From: Oscillospiraceae bacterium
GTDB lineage: Bacteria; Bacillota; Clostridia; Oscillospirales; CAG-272
DNA: 51,832 nt
Direction: 5' to 3'
Assembly: GCA_015063645.1 (NCBI GenBank)
Contig: SVTS01000009.1
Location: 1-51,832, forward strand
Under the pieces are notes generated by a model. It searched no databases and had not been told where the DNA came from. It saw only the letters and a list, made by a program, of their open reading frames with translations. Made by a program: the position numbers and the translations under genes. The number at the start of each line of letters is the position of its first letter. Within the stretch, counting starts at the first letter, position 1. Shown here piece by piece: positions 31,650 through 40,433 of the stretch.

Positions 31650-33041
31650 TTACAGCAGATCTCTGAAATTCCGGATTCTGGAGAATACGCTGAAATTGGC
31701 GTCATGATAGTTGCGCGCGCCGTTCCATGCGGTACGGCTGAGGAAAAGGAGGTCATCGCCTTCGATCATCAAATCAATGTACTGGAATCCGATTTCCGCG
31801 GGATCCATGTGCAGATAGTTGTACACGTCGTACACATGCCGCCATCTCCACAGATCGTCCGAGGCGATCAGCGCGAGGCGGTTGCGTCCGCGGGGCGCGT
31901 TTTCCTCCGTCAGATAAGACACAAGCGAGAGGTATAGTCCGCTCACCTCATCGTGGAGAATAACGAACTTGGAATGATTGCCCGGGAAATCGATAACGCG
32001 CTCAAACTCCTGTGGCCGCTCCGGCTCATCCGGGAAGACTTTCATCACGATGACGCGTCCGTATTCCGGGGTGCATTTATCGGTCTGATAGCGCATCACA
32101 TTGTACAGCTGACCGTCCGGCGCTGCAGTCAGGCATCCTTCAATACAGCCGCGGCTCGGACCTTCGACCGTCCCCTGCCATGCAGGATCGTACGGAACAG
32201 GCGGGGAGAACAGCCAGCTGCCTGCATCAAGCAGATCCGCATCCGCAGGAGCGGAAGCAAGCATGGCGGCGTGACCGCCGGATGCCCACGAACCCCATTC
32301 CAGCGTGTTCCAGATGCGTCCGCCGTACTCTATGACAGGCTGGGGATTTTTATGCACACCTTTCTGCTCAAAGCCTGACGTACCGCGCAGAAGCACCGTC
32401 GGCACACCGAAGGTCTTTCCGCCGTCCGTGGATTTTCCGATCAGAAGATCGCCGTATTCGGTACTGACAGCCAGCATGTACAGATCCCCCCGGTGGATGA
32501 ACATCTTGCCCCAGAAGCAGGGATAGAGTTCCGACACATACTTCCACGTGGCACCGTCATCATCAGAGCGGAAGATCAGCTCCAGACACTGCGGATGCCT
32601 GCTGGCGAACACATCCATGGATGCCAGCAGATAGCCGTCGGGATGGCGGACAAAAGACGGACTGCAGAGGCTGTGTCCGGAAAAGCTGTACACCTCATCC
32701 TCCGGATGCAGATAATTGACCACATAATCCCCGGGAACGTCGCCCGTTCTTGCCAGACGCACACGGCTCTTTTTTTCACCGGCGCTGACATAGAATTCAT
32801 AATCCGTCATATCCGCAAGCCCATCCCAGACACAGGATGTGCCCTGCACTTCACGCACACTCCATTCATCATCCGAATCGCGCAGACGGAGATGCACCGT
32901 ATAAGCATCCGCGCCGTCCAGCGGAAGCCAGTCCATGCCGATTTTCCCCGCACCGGGATAGAGGCGGCAGATATAGATATCCCCCACGTCAAACATCGGA
33001 GGGCGATAGGGAGCAAAACTCCAGGAAGTTACACCTTTCAT
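31650..33041 (-). CDS. BNR-repeat / sialidase-fold protein
   Basis: 463 residues, no signal peptide. After a ~100-residue fibronectin-like N-terminal part comes a beta-propeller region with two clear Asp-boxes, SDDDGATW (about 180) and STDGGKTF (about 210), and further repeats such as EYGGRIWNTLEW. The fold is that of sialidases and related exo-glycosidases. The complete catalytic arginine triad and Tyr/Glu pair of true sialidases cannot be confirmed by eye. Co-transcribed with the DapA-superfamily aldolase 18 bases upstream, which suggests cytosolic handling of a sialic-acid-like or other acidic sugar; this is inference. Confidence 0.7.
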   Translation of the reverse strand: MKGVTSWSFAPYRPPMFDVGDIYICRLYPGAGKIGMDWLPLDGADAYTVHLRLRDSDDEWSVREVQGTSCVWDGLADMTDYEFYVSAGEKKSRVRLARTGDVPGDYVVNYLHPEDEVYSFSGHSLCSPSFVRHPDGYLLASMDVFASRHPQCLELIFRSDDDGATWKYVSELYPCFWGKMFIHRGDLYMLAVSTEYGDLLIGKSTDGGKTFGVPTVLLRGTSGFEQKGVHKNPQPVIEYGGRIWNTLEWGSWASGGHAAMLASAPADADLLDAGSWLFSPPVPYDPAWQGTVEGPSRGCIEGCLTAAPDGQLYNVMRYQTDKCTPEYGRVIVMKVFPDEPERPQEFERVIDFPGNHSKFVILHDEVSGLYLSLVSYLTEENAPRGRNRLALIASDDLWRWRHVYDVYNYLHMDPAEIGFQYIDLMIEGDDLLFLSRTAWNGARNYHDANFSVFSRIRNFRDLL

Positions 33042-33059
33042 ACCGTGATATCCTTTCTT

Positions 33060-34007
33060 TTACTGTTCCAGATATGCCATCATCCGCCGTGCGGTGCGGT
33101 CCATCTGCTCCACGCACATGGCATGATAGGGCGTGAAATCCGCGTCAGAACGGCTGCGGGCGTGCAGCGTCATGGGGATGTTTTCCACGGCAGAGAGATG
33201 ATATTTCGCCGTGATCGGATAGGCAAGCGCCTCTGTGAATGCGGTCATGCTGCAGAAATCCGCCGCTTCCTGCGCCTTTTCCGGCTGGGATGCAAAATTA
33301 TGGCACAGCCATACGTACAGCTGCGGATGGAAATTTGCCATCACGCCGCAGTAACCGGACGCGCCGCACTGCAGGGACGGCAGAAGCGTCTGCGCATTGG
33401 CGTTATAAAGCAGCAGATCCGTGCCGCGGAGAATAGCCAGCCGGCGTTCGATCTCCGCCGCGTCACAGCAGGTATCCTTGATGAAGCGGAATCTGCCTGT
33501 GGAGACGCACCAGTGAAGCATGGCGGGTGTCAGCAGGCGCTTATAGGGATAAGGGCACTCATACAGTCCCAGTTTCACGTCGGTCGGCAGATGATCCAGC
33601 AGATACTGCGCGTCGCGTATCCACGCTTCATCCCCCGTGTTTGCAATATCCATACGATTGGTGATCATGATCACCGCATCCACACCCGTTTCGGCGATGC
33701 GGGTCAACTCGCGAACCTGCGCCGCGGGATCATCGGAAATGTGACCGGATGCCACGATTGTCATCGCCGGCCGGGAGGAATCGGCCGCGGCAAGGGCATC
33801 TGCCTTTTCCTTCACGCATTTTGCCAGACGGACACGGTCATCCTCGGACAGATAAAAGATTTCACTGGACTGGCAGGAGGCAAAAATGCCGTCGCATCCG
33901 TTCTTCCAGTACCATTCCACCATCTTTTCGGCGGCGGCGTAATCCACTTCCCCGGCGGTATTGTAGGGCGTTACCATGGTAGGAAACGCCTGTGCTCCTG
34001 TATTCAT
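33060..34007 (-). CDS. DapA/NanA-superfamily aldolase of unusual subtype
   Basis: 315 residues of the dihydrodipicolinate synthase / N-acetylneuraminate lyase barrel. The Schiff-base lysine is in FRFIKDTCCD and the tyrosine in LGLYECPYPYKR. The usual G-T/S-T-G-E substrate motif is replaced by SCQSSE (in GIFASCQSSEIFYLS), so neither DapA nor NanA activity should be assumed; it likely cleaves another 2-keto acid. The ATG at 34007 follows GAGGTGA; the GTG at 34016 lies in that SD and was rejected. First gene of an operon with the BNR protein. Confidence 0.82.
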   Translation of the reverse strand: MNTGAQAFPTMVTPYNTAGEVDYAAAEKMVEWYWKNGCDGIFASCQSSEIFYLSEDDRVRLAKCVKEKADALAAADSSRPAMTIVASGHISDDPAAQVRELTRIAETGVDAVIMITNRMDIANTGDEAWIRDAQYLLDHLPTDVKLGLYECPYPYKRLLTPAMLHWCVSTGRFRFIKDTCCDAAEIERRLAILRGTDLLLYNANAQTLLPSLQCGASGYCGVMANFHPQLYVWLCHNFASQPEKAQEAADFCSMTAFTEALAYPITAKYHLSAVENIPMTLHARSRSDADFTPYHAMCVEQMDRTARRMMAYLEQ

Positions 34008-34043
34008 CAGATTCACCTCTATGTTGTATGATTGTCTGATGTC

Positions 34044-34072
34044 ATTGTAGCATATCAGAAAGAAGCTGTCAA
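34044..34072 (-). promoter_or_regulatory. Sigma-A promoter of aldolase/BNR operon
   Basis: TTGACA, 17 bases, TACAAT on the minus strand. Its -35 is 18 bases from the -35 of the divergent GH92 promoter. Confidence 0.82.
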
Positions 34073-34090
34073 GAGAATGTCCGAAAATTC

Positions 34091-34119
34091 TTGCAATCTG
34101 CCGGGATTCATGTTACAAT
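34091..34119 (+). promoter_or_regulatory. Sigma-A promoter of GH92 gene
   Basis: TTGCAA, 17 bases, TACAAT; start codon at 34152. Back-to-back with the promoter at 34044-34072. Confidence 0.78.
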
Positions 34120-34151
34120 GTACACAGAAAACAATCACTCCGGAGGATATC

Positions 34152-36131
34152 ATGCAATACACTTCTTTTGTCAATGTATTCCACGGCAGCGGCAACATTG
34201 ATCTTCCCGAAGCCCGGGGAATTGCCGCCTCCTGGCATTTTATCAAAGCACTGTGCGGGAATACCCATCCCGGCGCGCTTCTGCCGTTCGGCAAGTATTC
34301 CGTCTGCCCCTACAGCGGCGGTTATTCCTCCGGCTACGGAACAAACGGCGTAAACACCCATCTCCCCGCGCCGCAGATCATGGACAAACTCCGTCTGAAG
34401 GGATTTTCCCACTTCCAGAACAGCGGTACCGGCGGAATCGGCGTATATTACAATTATGCCGTTGTTACGCCGTACATCGGCGAACAGCAGGAATTCTATG
34501 ATATCTCAGGTGAAACGGCTGAGCCGGGCTATTATGCGGTCACGCTGAGCGGCAGCGGTATCCTGTGTGAGCTGACCGCCGGCAGATTCTCCGCACTGCA
34601 TCGGTACACTTTCCCTGCTCCGGGCGGAAAGATTGCCATTGATTTCTCCAATGACGGTCTGTACAACGGTCCCCGGATGCGCGGTGTCGCGTCGGATATC
34701 GCCGTGTCGGCGGCGGATTCCCACACGCTGCATGCGTCCGTAACCCTGCAGGATGTCCGCCTGCATTTCGTCTGCCGATTCATCGGGGACGGTGCGCTGG
34801 ATGAGAATCATATTTTCCGCATGACAGATGCGGGAAGCGTTATTCTGTCCGTCAGCATCAGTGCGGCATCCATGGACGATGCTCTTGCCGAGTCGGCACA
34901 GGCTTCCTTCGACTTTGATTCCGTCCGCGCATCTGCATCCGGGCAGTGGAATGCGGCTCTGAGTAAAATCCGCATTGAATCGGATGATGCAGCGGAGACA
35001 GAGCTGTTTTACTCCAATCTCTACCACTCGCTGATCAAGCCCTGCGACTGGGGCGGCGGCGGATTTCTGTGGGACGGCGCGCCGTTTGTGACGGATTTTG
35101 TCACGTTCTGGGATATGTACAAAACGGCTTTGCCGCTGATTTTCACGCTGTATCCGGAAGTCTCCGATCATATTGTCCAGACATACGAAAAGCTGGGCGA
35201 ATCACTGGGAACACTGCCCAACTGCTTCATGCTGGCAAGGAATTTCAATCTGGAAAGCAAACAGTCCCGGCTGATAGCGGTACACATGCTCTACGATGCC
35301 TGGATCCGCGGCGTTAAGGCGGACTGGGAATCCATTACCAGGCACATTCTCCGCGCAATTTTCGCCGACTCGAACAACGATTTTCTGAGCGGAGACTGCG
35401 AGCGGACAACCCATACGCTGGACATGGCGGAAAACTGCGCCGCGGCAGCGGAAATGGCATCCGCCTGCGGCATGCATGATGATGCGGATCGTCTGCGTCA
35501 GCTCAGCGGCAAGTGGAAAAACGGCTTTGATCCCGCCACGGGACTGCTGTACGAAGACCGCACATACTACGAAGGCAATCACTGGAATTACTCATTCCGT
35601 CCCCTGCGGGCGATGGGAGAGCGCATTGCACTGGCAGGCGGCGCAGAAAATTTCGAGGCACTGCTGGACCGCTTCTTCGGATTTACGGATGCGGAGGACA
35701 CCTCCGCACGTTTTGAGGGGTTCAACAATGAAACGGACATGGAATCCCCCTACTCCTACGCGTACCTTGGTCGGCATGATAAGCTGTGTGCTGTGCTGGA
35801 CGCGGCAGACCGGTACATGTTCCGCTGTAAAGAGGGCGGTGCCGGCTGCGGTGCCATCCCCGGCAACAACGATTCGGACGGTCTTTCCTCCTGCTGGATC
35901 TGGAATTCACTGGGTATTTTCCCTGTCAGCGGACAGGATCTGCTGCATATCGCCCGCCCGAAATTTGCAAAAGCAGAGCTGGATCTGGCATCGGGAAAAA
36001 CGCTGACCGTTCTGCGCCGCGGCACGGGTGCATATCCGCAATCCGCGTCCTTCAACGGAACAGTCTGCGAAAAGCTGACCGTGCGCGCTTCGGAAATCAT
36101 GCAGGGCGGCACGCTGATTATTGAAACGTAA
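34152..36131 (+). CDS. Glycoside hydrolase family 92 (alpha-mannosidase family), cytosolic
   Basis: 659 residues, without signal peptide. N-terminal beta-sandwich (about 1-270), then the (alpha/alpha)6 barrel. Family landmarks: DFVTFWDMYKTALPLI, EGNHWNYSF, then GFNNETDMESPYSYAYLGR and GAIPGNNDSDGLSSCWIWN, the equivalent of the GNDDxGxxSAW active-site and calcium-binding stretch. The family cleaves alpha-linked mannose by inversion; most characterised members are secreted Bacteroides enzymes, so an intracellular one implies import of mannosides. The start at 34152 follows CGGAGG; the frame from 34032 was rejected because it begins inside the divergent promoter. A terminator follows. Confidence 0.88.
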   Translation: MQYTSFVNVFHGSGNIDLPEARGIAASWHFIKALCGNTHPGALLPFGKYSVCPYSGGYSSGYGTNGVNTHLPAPQIMDKLRLKGFSHFQNSGTGGIGVYYNYAVVTPYIGEQQEFYDISGETAEPGYYAVTLSGSGILCELTAGRFSALHRYTFPAPGGKIAIDFSNDGLYNGPRMRGVASDIAVSAADSHTLHASVTLQDVRLHFVCRFIGDGALDENHIFRMTDAGSVILSVSISAASMDDALAESAQASFDFDSVRASASGQWNAALSKIRIESDDAAETELFYSNLYHSLIKPCDWGGGGFLWDGAPFVTDFVTFWDMYKTALPLIFTLYPEVSDHIVQTYEKLGESLGTLPNCFMLARNFNLESKQSRLIAVHMLYDAWIRGVKADWESITRHILRAIFADSNNDFLSGDCERTTHTLDMAENCAAAAEMASACGMHDDADRLRQLSGKWKNGFDPATGLLYEDRTYYEGNHWNYSFRPLRAMGERIALAGGAENFEALLDRFFGFTDAEDTSARFEGFNNETDMESPYSYAYLGRHDKLCAVLDAADRYMFRCKEGGAGCGAIPGNNDSDGLSSCWIWNSLGIFPVSGQDLLHIARPKFAKAELDLASGKTLTVLRRGTGAYPQSASFNGTVCEKLTVRASEIMQGGTLIIET

Positions 36132-36176
36132 AGGCTAACCTCTCCACCCAATGGAAGGGGATTATCCTGCTGACAC

Positions 36177-36213
36177 AAAAGACTCGCAGCCATCTGAAGC
36201 TGCGAGTCTTTTT
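36177..36213 (+). terminator. Intrinsic terminator of GH92 gene
   Basis: AAAAGACTCGCAGC pairs with 36199-36212 around an 8-base loop and runs into five T. Confidence 0.85.
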
Positions 36214-36255
36214 ATCGATGGAATGGAGAATGTCACCGGACACCTCTCCGTCTTT

Positions 36256-37773
36256 TCACAGAATGATACAGATCAGTCCGCCGCTTCCCTCGTTGATCAC
36301 CCGGGATAGTGTTTCTCCCAATTTGGCGCGGGCATCATCCGGCATATGAGACAGTTTGGCGTGCAGTCCGTCGTTCACCAGCTCATACAGTGATTTACCG
36401 AACAGATTTGACTCCCAGATCTGTTTCGGATCCTCCTCAAAATCCCGCAGGAGATTCTTCACCAACTCCTCCGACTGCGCCTCCGTCCCCACGATGGGAT
36501 TGATCTCCGTCTCAATGGATGCGCGGATCATATGAACGGACGGTGCGGATGCGCGCAGTTTTACGCCGTATCCGCCGGACTGACGGACGATCTGCGGCTC
36601 CTCCAATGTAAGCGAATCCACATCCGGCATCACAATGCCATAGCCGTGCTCATCCAGTTCCCTGATCGCCTCGGCATATTTATCGTATTCTTTTTTTGCT
36701 TCCGTCAGAGAACGAAGTGCGTGCAGAAGTTCCCTCTCGCTCTCAATCCGGATCCCGCTCAGCTCTCCGATGATCCGGTAATACAGTGCGTCCGGCAGGC
36801 TCAACTCCAGCACGGCACAGCCGCTTCCCAGATCAACGGACAGGATTTTTGCACTCACGCCTTCCGCCGCATCGCCCGAAACGCCGCGCAGTGCTTCCTC
36901 CGCATTGCGGACAAGTATCTCCGCGGCGCTGTCCGCCGCATCACCCACCCGGTTCATACTGCGGGCTGTTTTCAGTGCCGCCTCGGAAACAGCACTGCGC
37001 AGCCAGTGCTCCTCCTCAAGCGCGGATGTCCATCCGGGAACGCGGATCTGCATTTCACGGATGGGGAATTCCATCAGAACCATCCGAAGAATGTGGGCGA
37101 TATCCTCCGCGTTCAGTTCCAGACAGCTGAGCAGCGCTACAGGAGCCCGGTATTTTTTCTCCAACTCCATTGCCAGGGCTTCCGCCTCCGGCGAATCGGG
37201 ATTGGCGGAATTCAGAATCACCGCAAAGGGTTTGCCGATGGCGTGCATCTCACGGGCAGTTCGCTCCTCAGCCTCCACATAATTCTGCCGGGGAATATCG
37301 CCGAATGAGCCGTCCGCCGTCACCAGCATCCCGATGGTGGAATGCTCCGTGATCACTTTGCGTGTGCCGATCTCCGCGGCTTCGTCAAAAGGAAGTGGAT
37401 CCGCTGACCAGGGCGTATGCACCATGCGCATCTCGCCGTTTTCCGTATTGCCGATGGCATCCGGTACGATATAGCCCACGCAGTCGATCATGCGTACGCG
37501 CACCTGACCGCATTCCCCCACGCTGATCTGTACCGCTTCATCGGGAATGAATTTCGGCTCGGTAGTCATGACCGTTCTGCCTCCGGCACTCTGGGGCAGC
37601 TCATCCCGGGCACGGGTGCGGTCGTGTTCGTGAGGGATATTCGGGATAACAACCGTCTCCATAAACCGCTTGATGAATGTGGACTTCCCTGTCCGCACGG
37701 GACCGACCACGCCGATATAGATATCCCCGCCGCAGCGGACGGCGATATCACGGTAAATTTCCGAATTTGTCAT
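36256..37773 (-). CDS. spoIVA: Stage IV sporulation protein A, spore-coat ATPase
   Basis: 505 residues (B. subtilis SpoIVA is of similar length). Walker A GPVRTGKST at residues 24-32 of a TRAFAC-like ATPase domain, then the family stretch EHDRTRARDELPQSAGGRTVMTTEPKFIP and a middle and C-terminal region ending in the hydrophobic GGLICIIL that contacts SpoVM/membrane. It polymerises on the forespore surface to form the base of the coat. The start at 37773 follows GGAGG. A sigma-E-type promoter precedes it (37813-37841), in line with mother-cell expression. Single gene. Confidence 0.96.
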   Translation of the reverse strand: MTNSEIYRDIAVRCGGDIYIGVVGPVRTGKSTFIKRFMETVVIPNIPHEHDRTRARDELPQSAGGRTVMTTEPKFIPDEAVQISVGECGQVRVRMIDCVGYIVPDAIGNTENGEMRMVHTPWSADPLPFDEAAEIGTRKVITEHSTIGMLVTADGSFGDIPRQNYVEAEERTAREMHAIGKPFAVILNSANPDSPEAEALAMELEKKYRAPVALLSCLELNAEDIAHILRMVLMEFPIREMQIRVPGWTSALEEEHWLRSAVSEAALKTARSMNRVGDAADSAAEILVRNAEEALRGVSGDAAEGVSAKILSVDLGSGCAVLELSLPDALYYRIIGELSGIRIESERELLHALRSLTEAKKEYDKYAEAIRELDEHGYGIVMPDVDSLTLEEPQIVRQSGGYGVKLRASAPSVHMIRASIETEINPIVGTEAQSEELVKNLLRDFEEDPKQIWESNLFGKSLYELVNDGLHAKLSHMPDDARAKLGETLSRVINEGSGGLICIIL

Positions 37774-37812
37774 ATGTTTTCCTCCGCATGTGTACATCAG
37801 TTTCGTTGCTAT

Positions 37813-37841
37813 ACTGTATGCGGAGACAACCTGCGATATGA
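37813..37841 (-). promoter_or_regulatory. Sigma-E-like promoter of spoIVA
   Basis: Minus strand reads TCATATC, 14 bases, CATACAGT. This fits the known mother-cell sigma-E pattern (-35 ATATT-like, -10 CATACAAT-like, about 14 apart) and not sigma-A. Confidence 0.7.
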
Positions 37842-37870
37842 CACCGGCATGTACTTTTTACGCAGGAAGA

Positions 37871-37902
37871 AAAAGAGATACCGCATTTTCCAACGCGGTA
37901 TC
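37871..37902 (-). terminator. Intrinsic terminator of serine hydrolase gene
   Basis: 8-bp stem GATACCGC/GCGGTATC with a 10-base loop; on the minus strand followed by CTCTTTTTC. Confidence 0.65.
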
Positions 37903-37916
37903 CCCGGTATTCTGTA

Positions 37917-39323
37917 TCACTGTACACGTTTTGCAATAACGGATCTGGCCTCCGGAACAAAATAGTTGCCGCATGCAAACTGAACCGTCAGCGTATCCCC
38001 GTCCATACGCAGCGTGATCGTCTCCGTATGGGGATCACAGAGATGACGGGATGTGATCGTGCACACGCCGTCTTCCACAGTATAGTACGCCGCAGTACGC
38101 AGTTTTTCCGGCATACGGGCCCCCATCAGCGACAGAAGTTTGGGCTTGCGCCACGCAGATATGTATTCTGAATGCACGTATCTGCCTGCCCCGGCACTCA
38201 GACGGATCATCTGCCGACCGTCAGACGCGTCCAGCGTCAGCACATCGCCGTCACGGTACAGATGCAGCGTAGTCCAGCCGAAAACATTCGGTTCCGCACG
38301 GTACCATGCATCCTCTCCGCTGAAGGAAAGCTCCGCGGGCATCGGCGGGGTATAATCCGGCAGAGCTGCATCCACGCCGTCATCTCCGTCGAAAAGATGC
38401 TCCGCCAGCTCCTCCAGTCGGGTGAGCTCTTTCTGCATATTGGGAACAAGCGCCTGTACAGCGATCAGGATATCCTTATCCGGGAAGATGATCATCAGCT
38501 GTCCCTGCGCGCCGTCACCGCGGTAGCCGCCGTGGGCATTAAGCCAGATCTGGTAGCCGTAGCCCGCCTGCCAGTCGATCGTTCCGTTGGTGGAGTTATC
38601 GGAATGGAAGGAGGTCGCCTCGTTGATCCATTCCTCGGAGATAAGACGTTTTCCTTCCCAGACGCCTTTATTCCGGTACAGTCTCGCCAGCTTCACGATC
38701 TCATCGCTCGTCACCTGTACGCCGCATCCTCCTTCATTGATGCCTTCGGCACAGAGATTCCACACCACATCACGGATGCCCAGCGGGAACAGGATTTTTC
38801 TGGAGAGGTAATCGTACAGCTGCTCGCCCGTCACCTTTTTGATGATTGCCGCAAGGAGGCAGGAAGCACCGGTATTATAGGCAAAATGGGTGCCCGGCTC
38901 ATAGGGAACGGGCTGCGCCAGAAAGGCACGGACCGCATCATCCGAAGCGAACATATGGGACATCACGCAGCTGGCATGACCGGTATTCATGGACAGCACA
39001 TGACGCACGCGCATTTTCGACAGATTTTCCGACACTTCGGCAGGCAGTTTATCCGGGAAAATATCCACAATACGGTCATCCACGGAGAGCAGCCCCTCAT
39101 CCACTGCACAGCCCACAGCGGTAGAGCAGAATGTTTTGCTCAGCGAATAGACCTCGCGGCGGTCAGTGCAGCTGTACGGCGCAGGAGCCAGGCGGCAGAG
39201 GCAGCGATCCCCCTGCCAGATCTGCAGAGTATGGATCTGTTCCCCCTCCGCGACGGATCCTGCGTAATACTCTCTGATCGCGCGGCGGGAAACGCCGGGG
39301 GCGATATAGCGGTTATCATTCAT
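37917..39323 (-). CDS. Beta-lactamase-fold serine hydrolase
   Basis: 468 residues, no signal peptide. N-terminal ~320 residues are the beta-lactamase (class C/esterase) domain: SxxK motif YSLSKTF (Ser around 60), Tyr motif FAYNTGA (about 148), and a GDGAQGQ segment in place of the KTG box. The C-terminal ~140 residues form a beta-rich domain of unknown role, as in many esterases/peptidases of this fold. The usual reaction is cleavage of an ester or D-amino-acid amide. AAGGAG precedes the ATG. It is divergent from the nucleoside hydrolase operon, with face-to-face promoters. Confidence 0.85.
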   Translation of the reverse strand: MNDNRYIAPGVSRRAIREYYAGSVAEGEQIHTLQIWQGDRCLCRLAPAPYSCTDRREVYSLSKTFCSTAVGCAVDEGLLSVDDRIVDIFPDKLPAEVSENLSKMRVRHVLSMNTGHASCVMSHMFASDDAVRAFLAQPVPYEPGTHFAYNTGASCLLAAIIKKVTGEQLYDYLSRKILFPLGIRDVVWNLCAEGINEGGCGVQVTSDEIVKLARLYRNKGVWEGKRLISEEWINEATSFHSDNSTNGTIDWQAGYGYQIWLNAHGGYRGDGAQGQLMIIFPDKDILIAVQALVPNMQKELTRLEELAEHLFDGDDGVDAALPDYTPPMPAELSFSGEDAWYRAEPNVFGWTTLHLYRDGDVLTLDASDGRQMIRLSAGAGRYVHSEYISAWRKPKLLSLMGARMPEKLRTAAYYTVEDGVCTITSRHLCDPHTETITLRMDGDTLTVQFACGNYFVPEARSVIAKRVQ

Positions 39324-39375
39324 AGCGGAAACTCCTTATTTTTCGGCAATGCAGACAGTAAATCGGCGAAATTTG

Positions 39376-39404
39376 TTGACAAATCGTGCGGAACGCGGTA
39401 TACT
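39376..39404 (+). promoter_or_regulatory. Sigma-A promoter of nucleoside hydrolase operon
   Basis: TTGACA, 17 bases, TATACT. Predicted start near 39411, before the opposing minus promoter, so this transcript runs through that promoter. Confidence 0.8.
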
Positions 39405-39435
39405 TAGCAAAGCCGGATTGTATATATTTGTATAA

Positions 39436-39464
39436 ATTATAGCACCTCTCCCGGCAGAAGACAA
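39436..39464 (-). promoter_or_regulatory. Sigma-A promoter of serine hydrolase gene
   Basis: TTGTCT, 17 bases, TATAAT on the minus strand; predicted start near 39429, pointing into the plus promoter at 39376-39404. Confidence 0.72.
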
Positions 39465-39503
39465 GATATATCTGAAAAAAACACAGAAAAGCGAGGATTT
39501 ACC

Positions 39504-40421
39504 ATGACACAGCAGCAGCTTATAAAGAATCTTCAGGTACCGCAGGGAATCGTGGATGTGGTACTGGATACAGATGCCTACAACGAAATCGACGACCAGT
39601 TTGCCATTGCCTATATGCTCCTCTCTCCTGAGAGACTGCGTGTAAAACAGCTTTATGCCGCACCGTTCCACAATAAGAAATCCACCTCTCCCGAGGATGG
39701 CATGGAGCGCAGTTACAATGAAATTCTGAAAGTTCTGGATCTGGCAGGACGCGGCGAGCTGAAGGAGCAGACTTACCGCGGATCCCGCACGTATCTGCCC
39801 TCGGAGACAGAGCCGGTAGAATCTCCTGCCGCACGGGCGCTGGTGGAGCTGTCGAAGAATTACTCCGCGGATAATCCGCTGTATGTGGTGGCTATCGGCG
39901 CCATCACCAATGTGGCTTCCGCCGTGCTGATGGATCCCACCATTGCCGACCGGATCGTGCTCTCCTGGCTGGGCGGCACTTCCCACGATATGCCGAACAA
40001 CCGTGAATTCAATCTCCGTCAGGATATCGCTGCCGCACGCGTTGTTTTTGCCAGCGGCATGCCTGTTGTACAGCTTCCCTGCCGCGGCGTGGTGGATGCC
40101 TTCACCGTCAGCGGCGCAGAGCTGGAAAAATGGCTGATCGGCAAGAATCCTCTGGCGGATTATCTGGCACGCAACACCATCGCCGAGGCGGAATCCTATG
40201 CCGCCGGCAGACCGTGGACCCGTGTGATCTGGGACGTGACTGCCGTTGCATGGCTGCTCAATGACGGCGAACGCTTCATGGCAACCAGACTGGTGCCCGC
40301 TGTGATTCCCCAGTATGACGATCACTACAGCTTTGATGCGAACCGTCACTTTATGCGGTATGTATACTGGATCAACCGTGACGGTCTGATGAATGAGCTG
40401 TTCAAAAAACTGCTTGGGTAA
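39504..40421 (+). CDS. Nucleoside hydrolase (inosine-uridine preferring family)
   Basis: 305 residues. The signature VVLDTDAYNEIDDQFAIAY near residue 20 gives the calcium-binding DxDxxxxxDD cluster; VVAIGAITNVASAV, then NREFNLRQD and a late IWDVTAVAWLL with the second Asp ligand follow. It hydrolyses the N-glycosidic bond of nucleosides, releasing base and ribose for salvage. Base preference cannot be read. The gene heads an operon with two transporter genes (gap 12 bases, then a 20-base overlap), which fits nucleoside or base uptake or export. Confidence 0.92.
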   Translation: MTQQQLIKNLQVPQGIVDVVLDTDAYNEIDDQFAIAYMLLSPERLRVKQLYAAPFHNKKSTSPEDGMERSYNEILKVLDLAGRGELKEQTYRGSRTYLPSETEPVESPAARALVELSKNYSADNPLYVVAIGAITNVASAVLMDPTIADRIVLSWLGGTSHDMPNNREFNLRQDIAAARVVFASGMPVVQLPCRGVVDAFTVSGAELEKWLIGKNPLADYLARNTIAEAESYAAGRPWTRVIWDVTAVAWLLNDGERFMATRLVPAVIPQYDDHYSFDANRHFMRYVYWINRDGLMNELFKKLLG

Positions 40422-40433
40422 GGCGGGATTTTC

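Noticed and set aside
31650-33041. Calling the BNR protein a sialidase with gene symbol nanH
   Set aside because: Asp-boxes are clear but the catalytic Arg triad and Tyr/Glu pair could not be confirmed, and there is no signal peptide.
32493-34031. 512-codon plus-strand frame across the BNR and aldolase genes
   Set aside because: Spans two real genes on the opposite strand and the gap between them; no motif.
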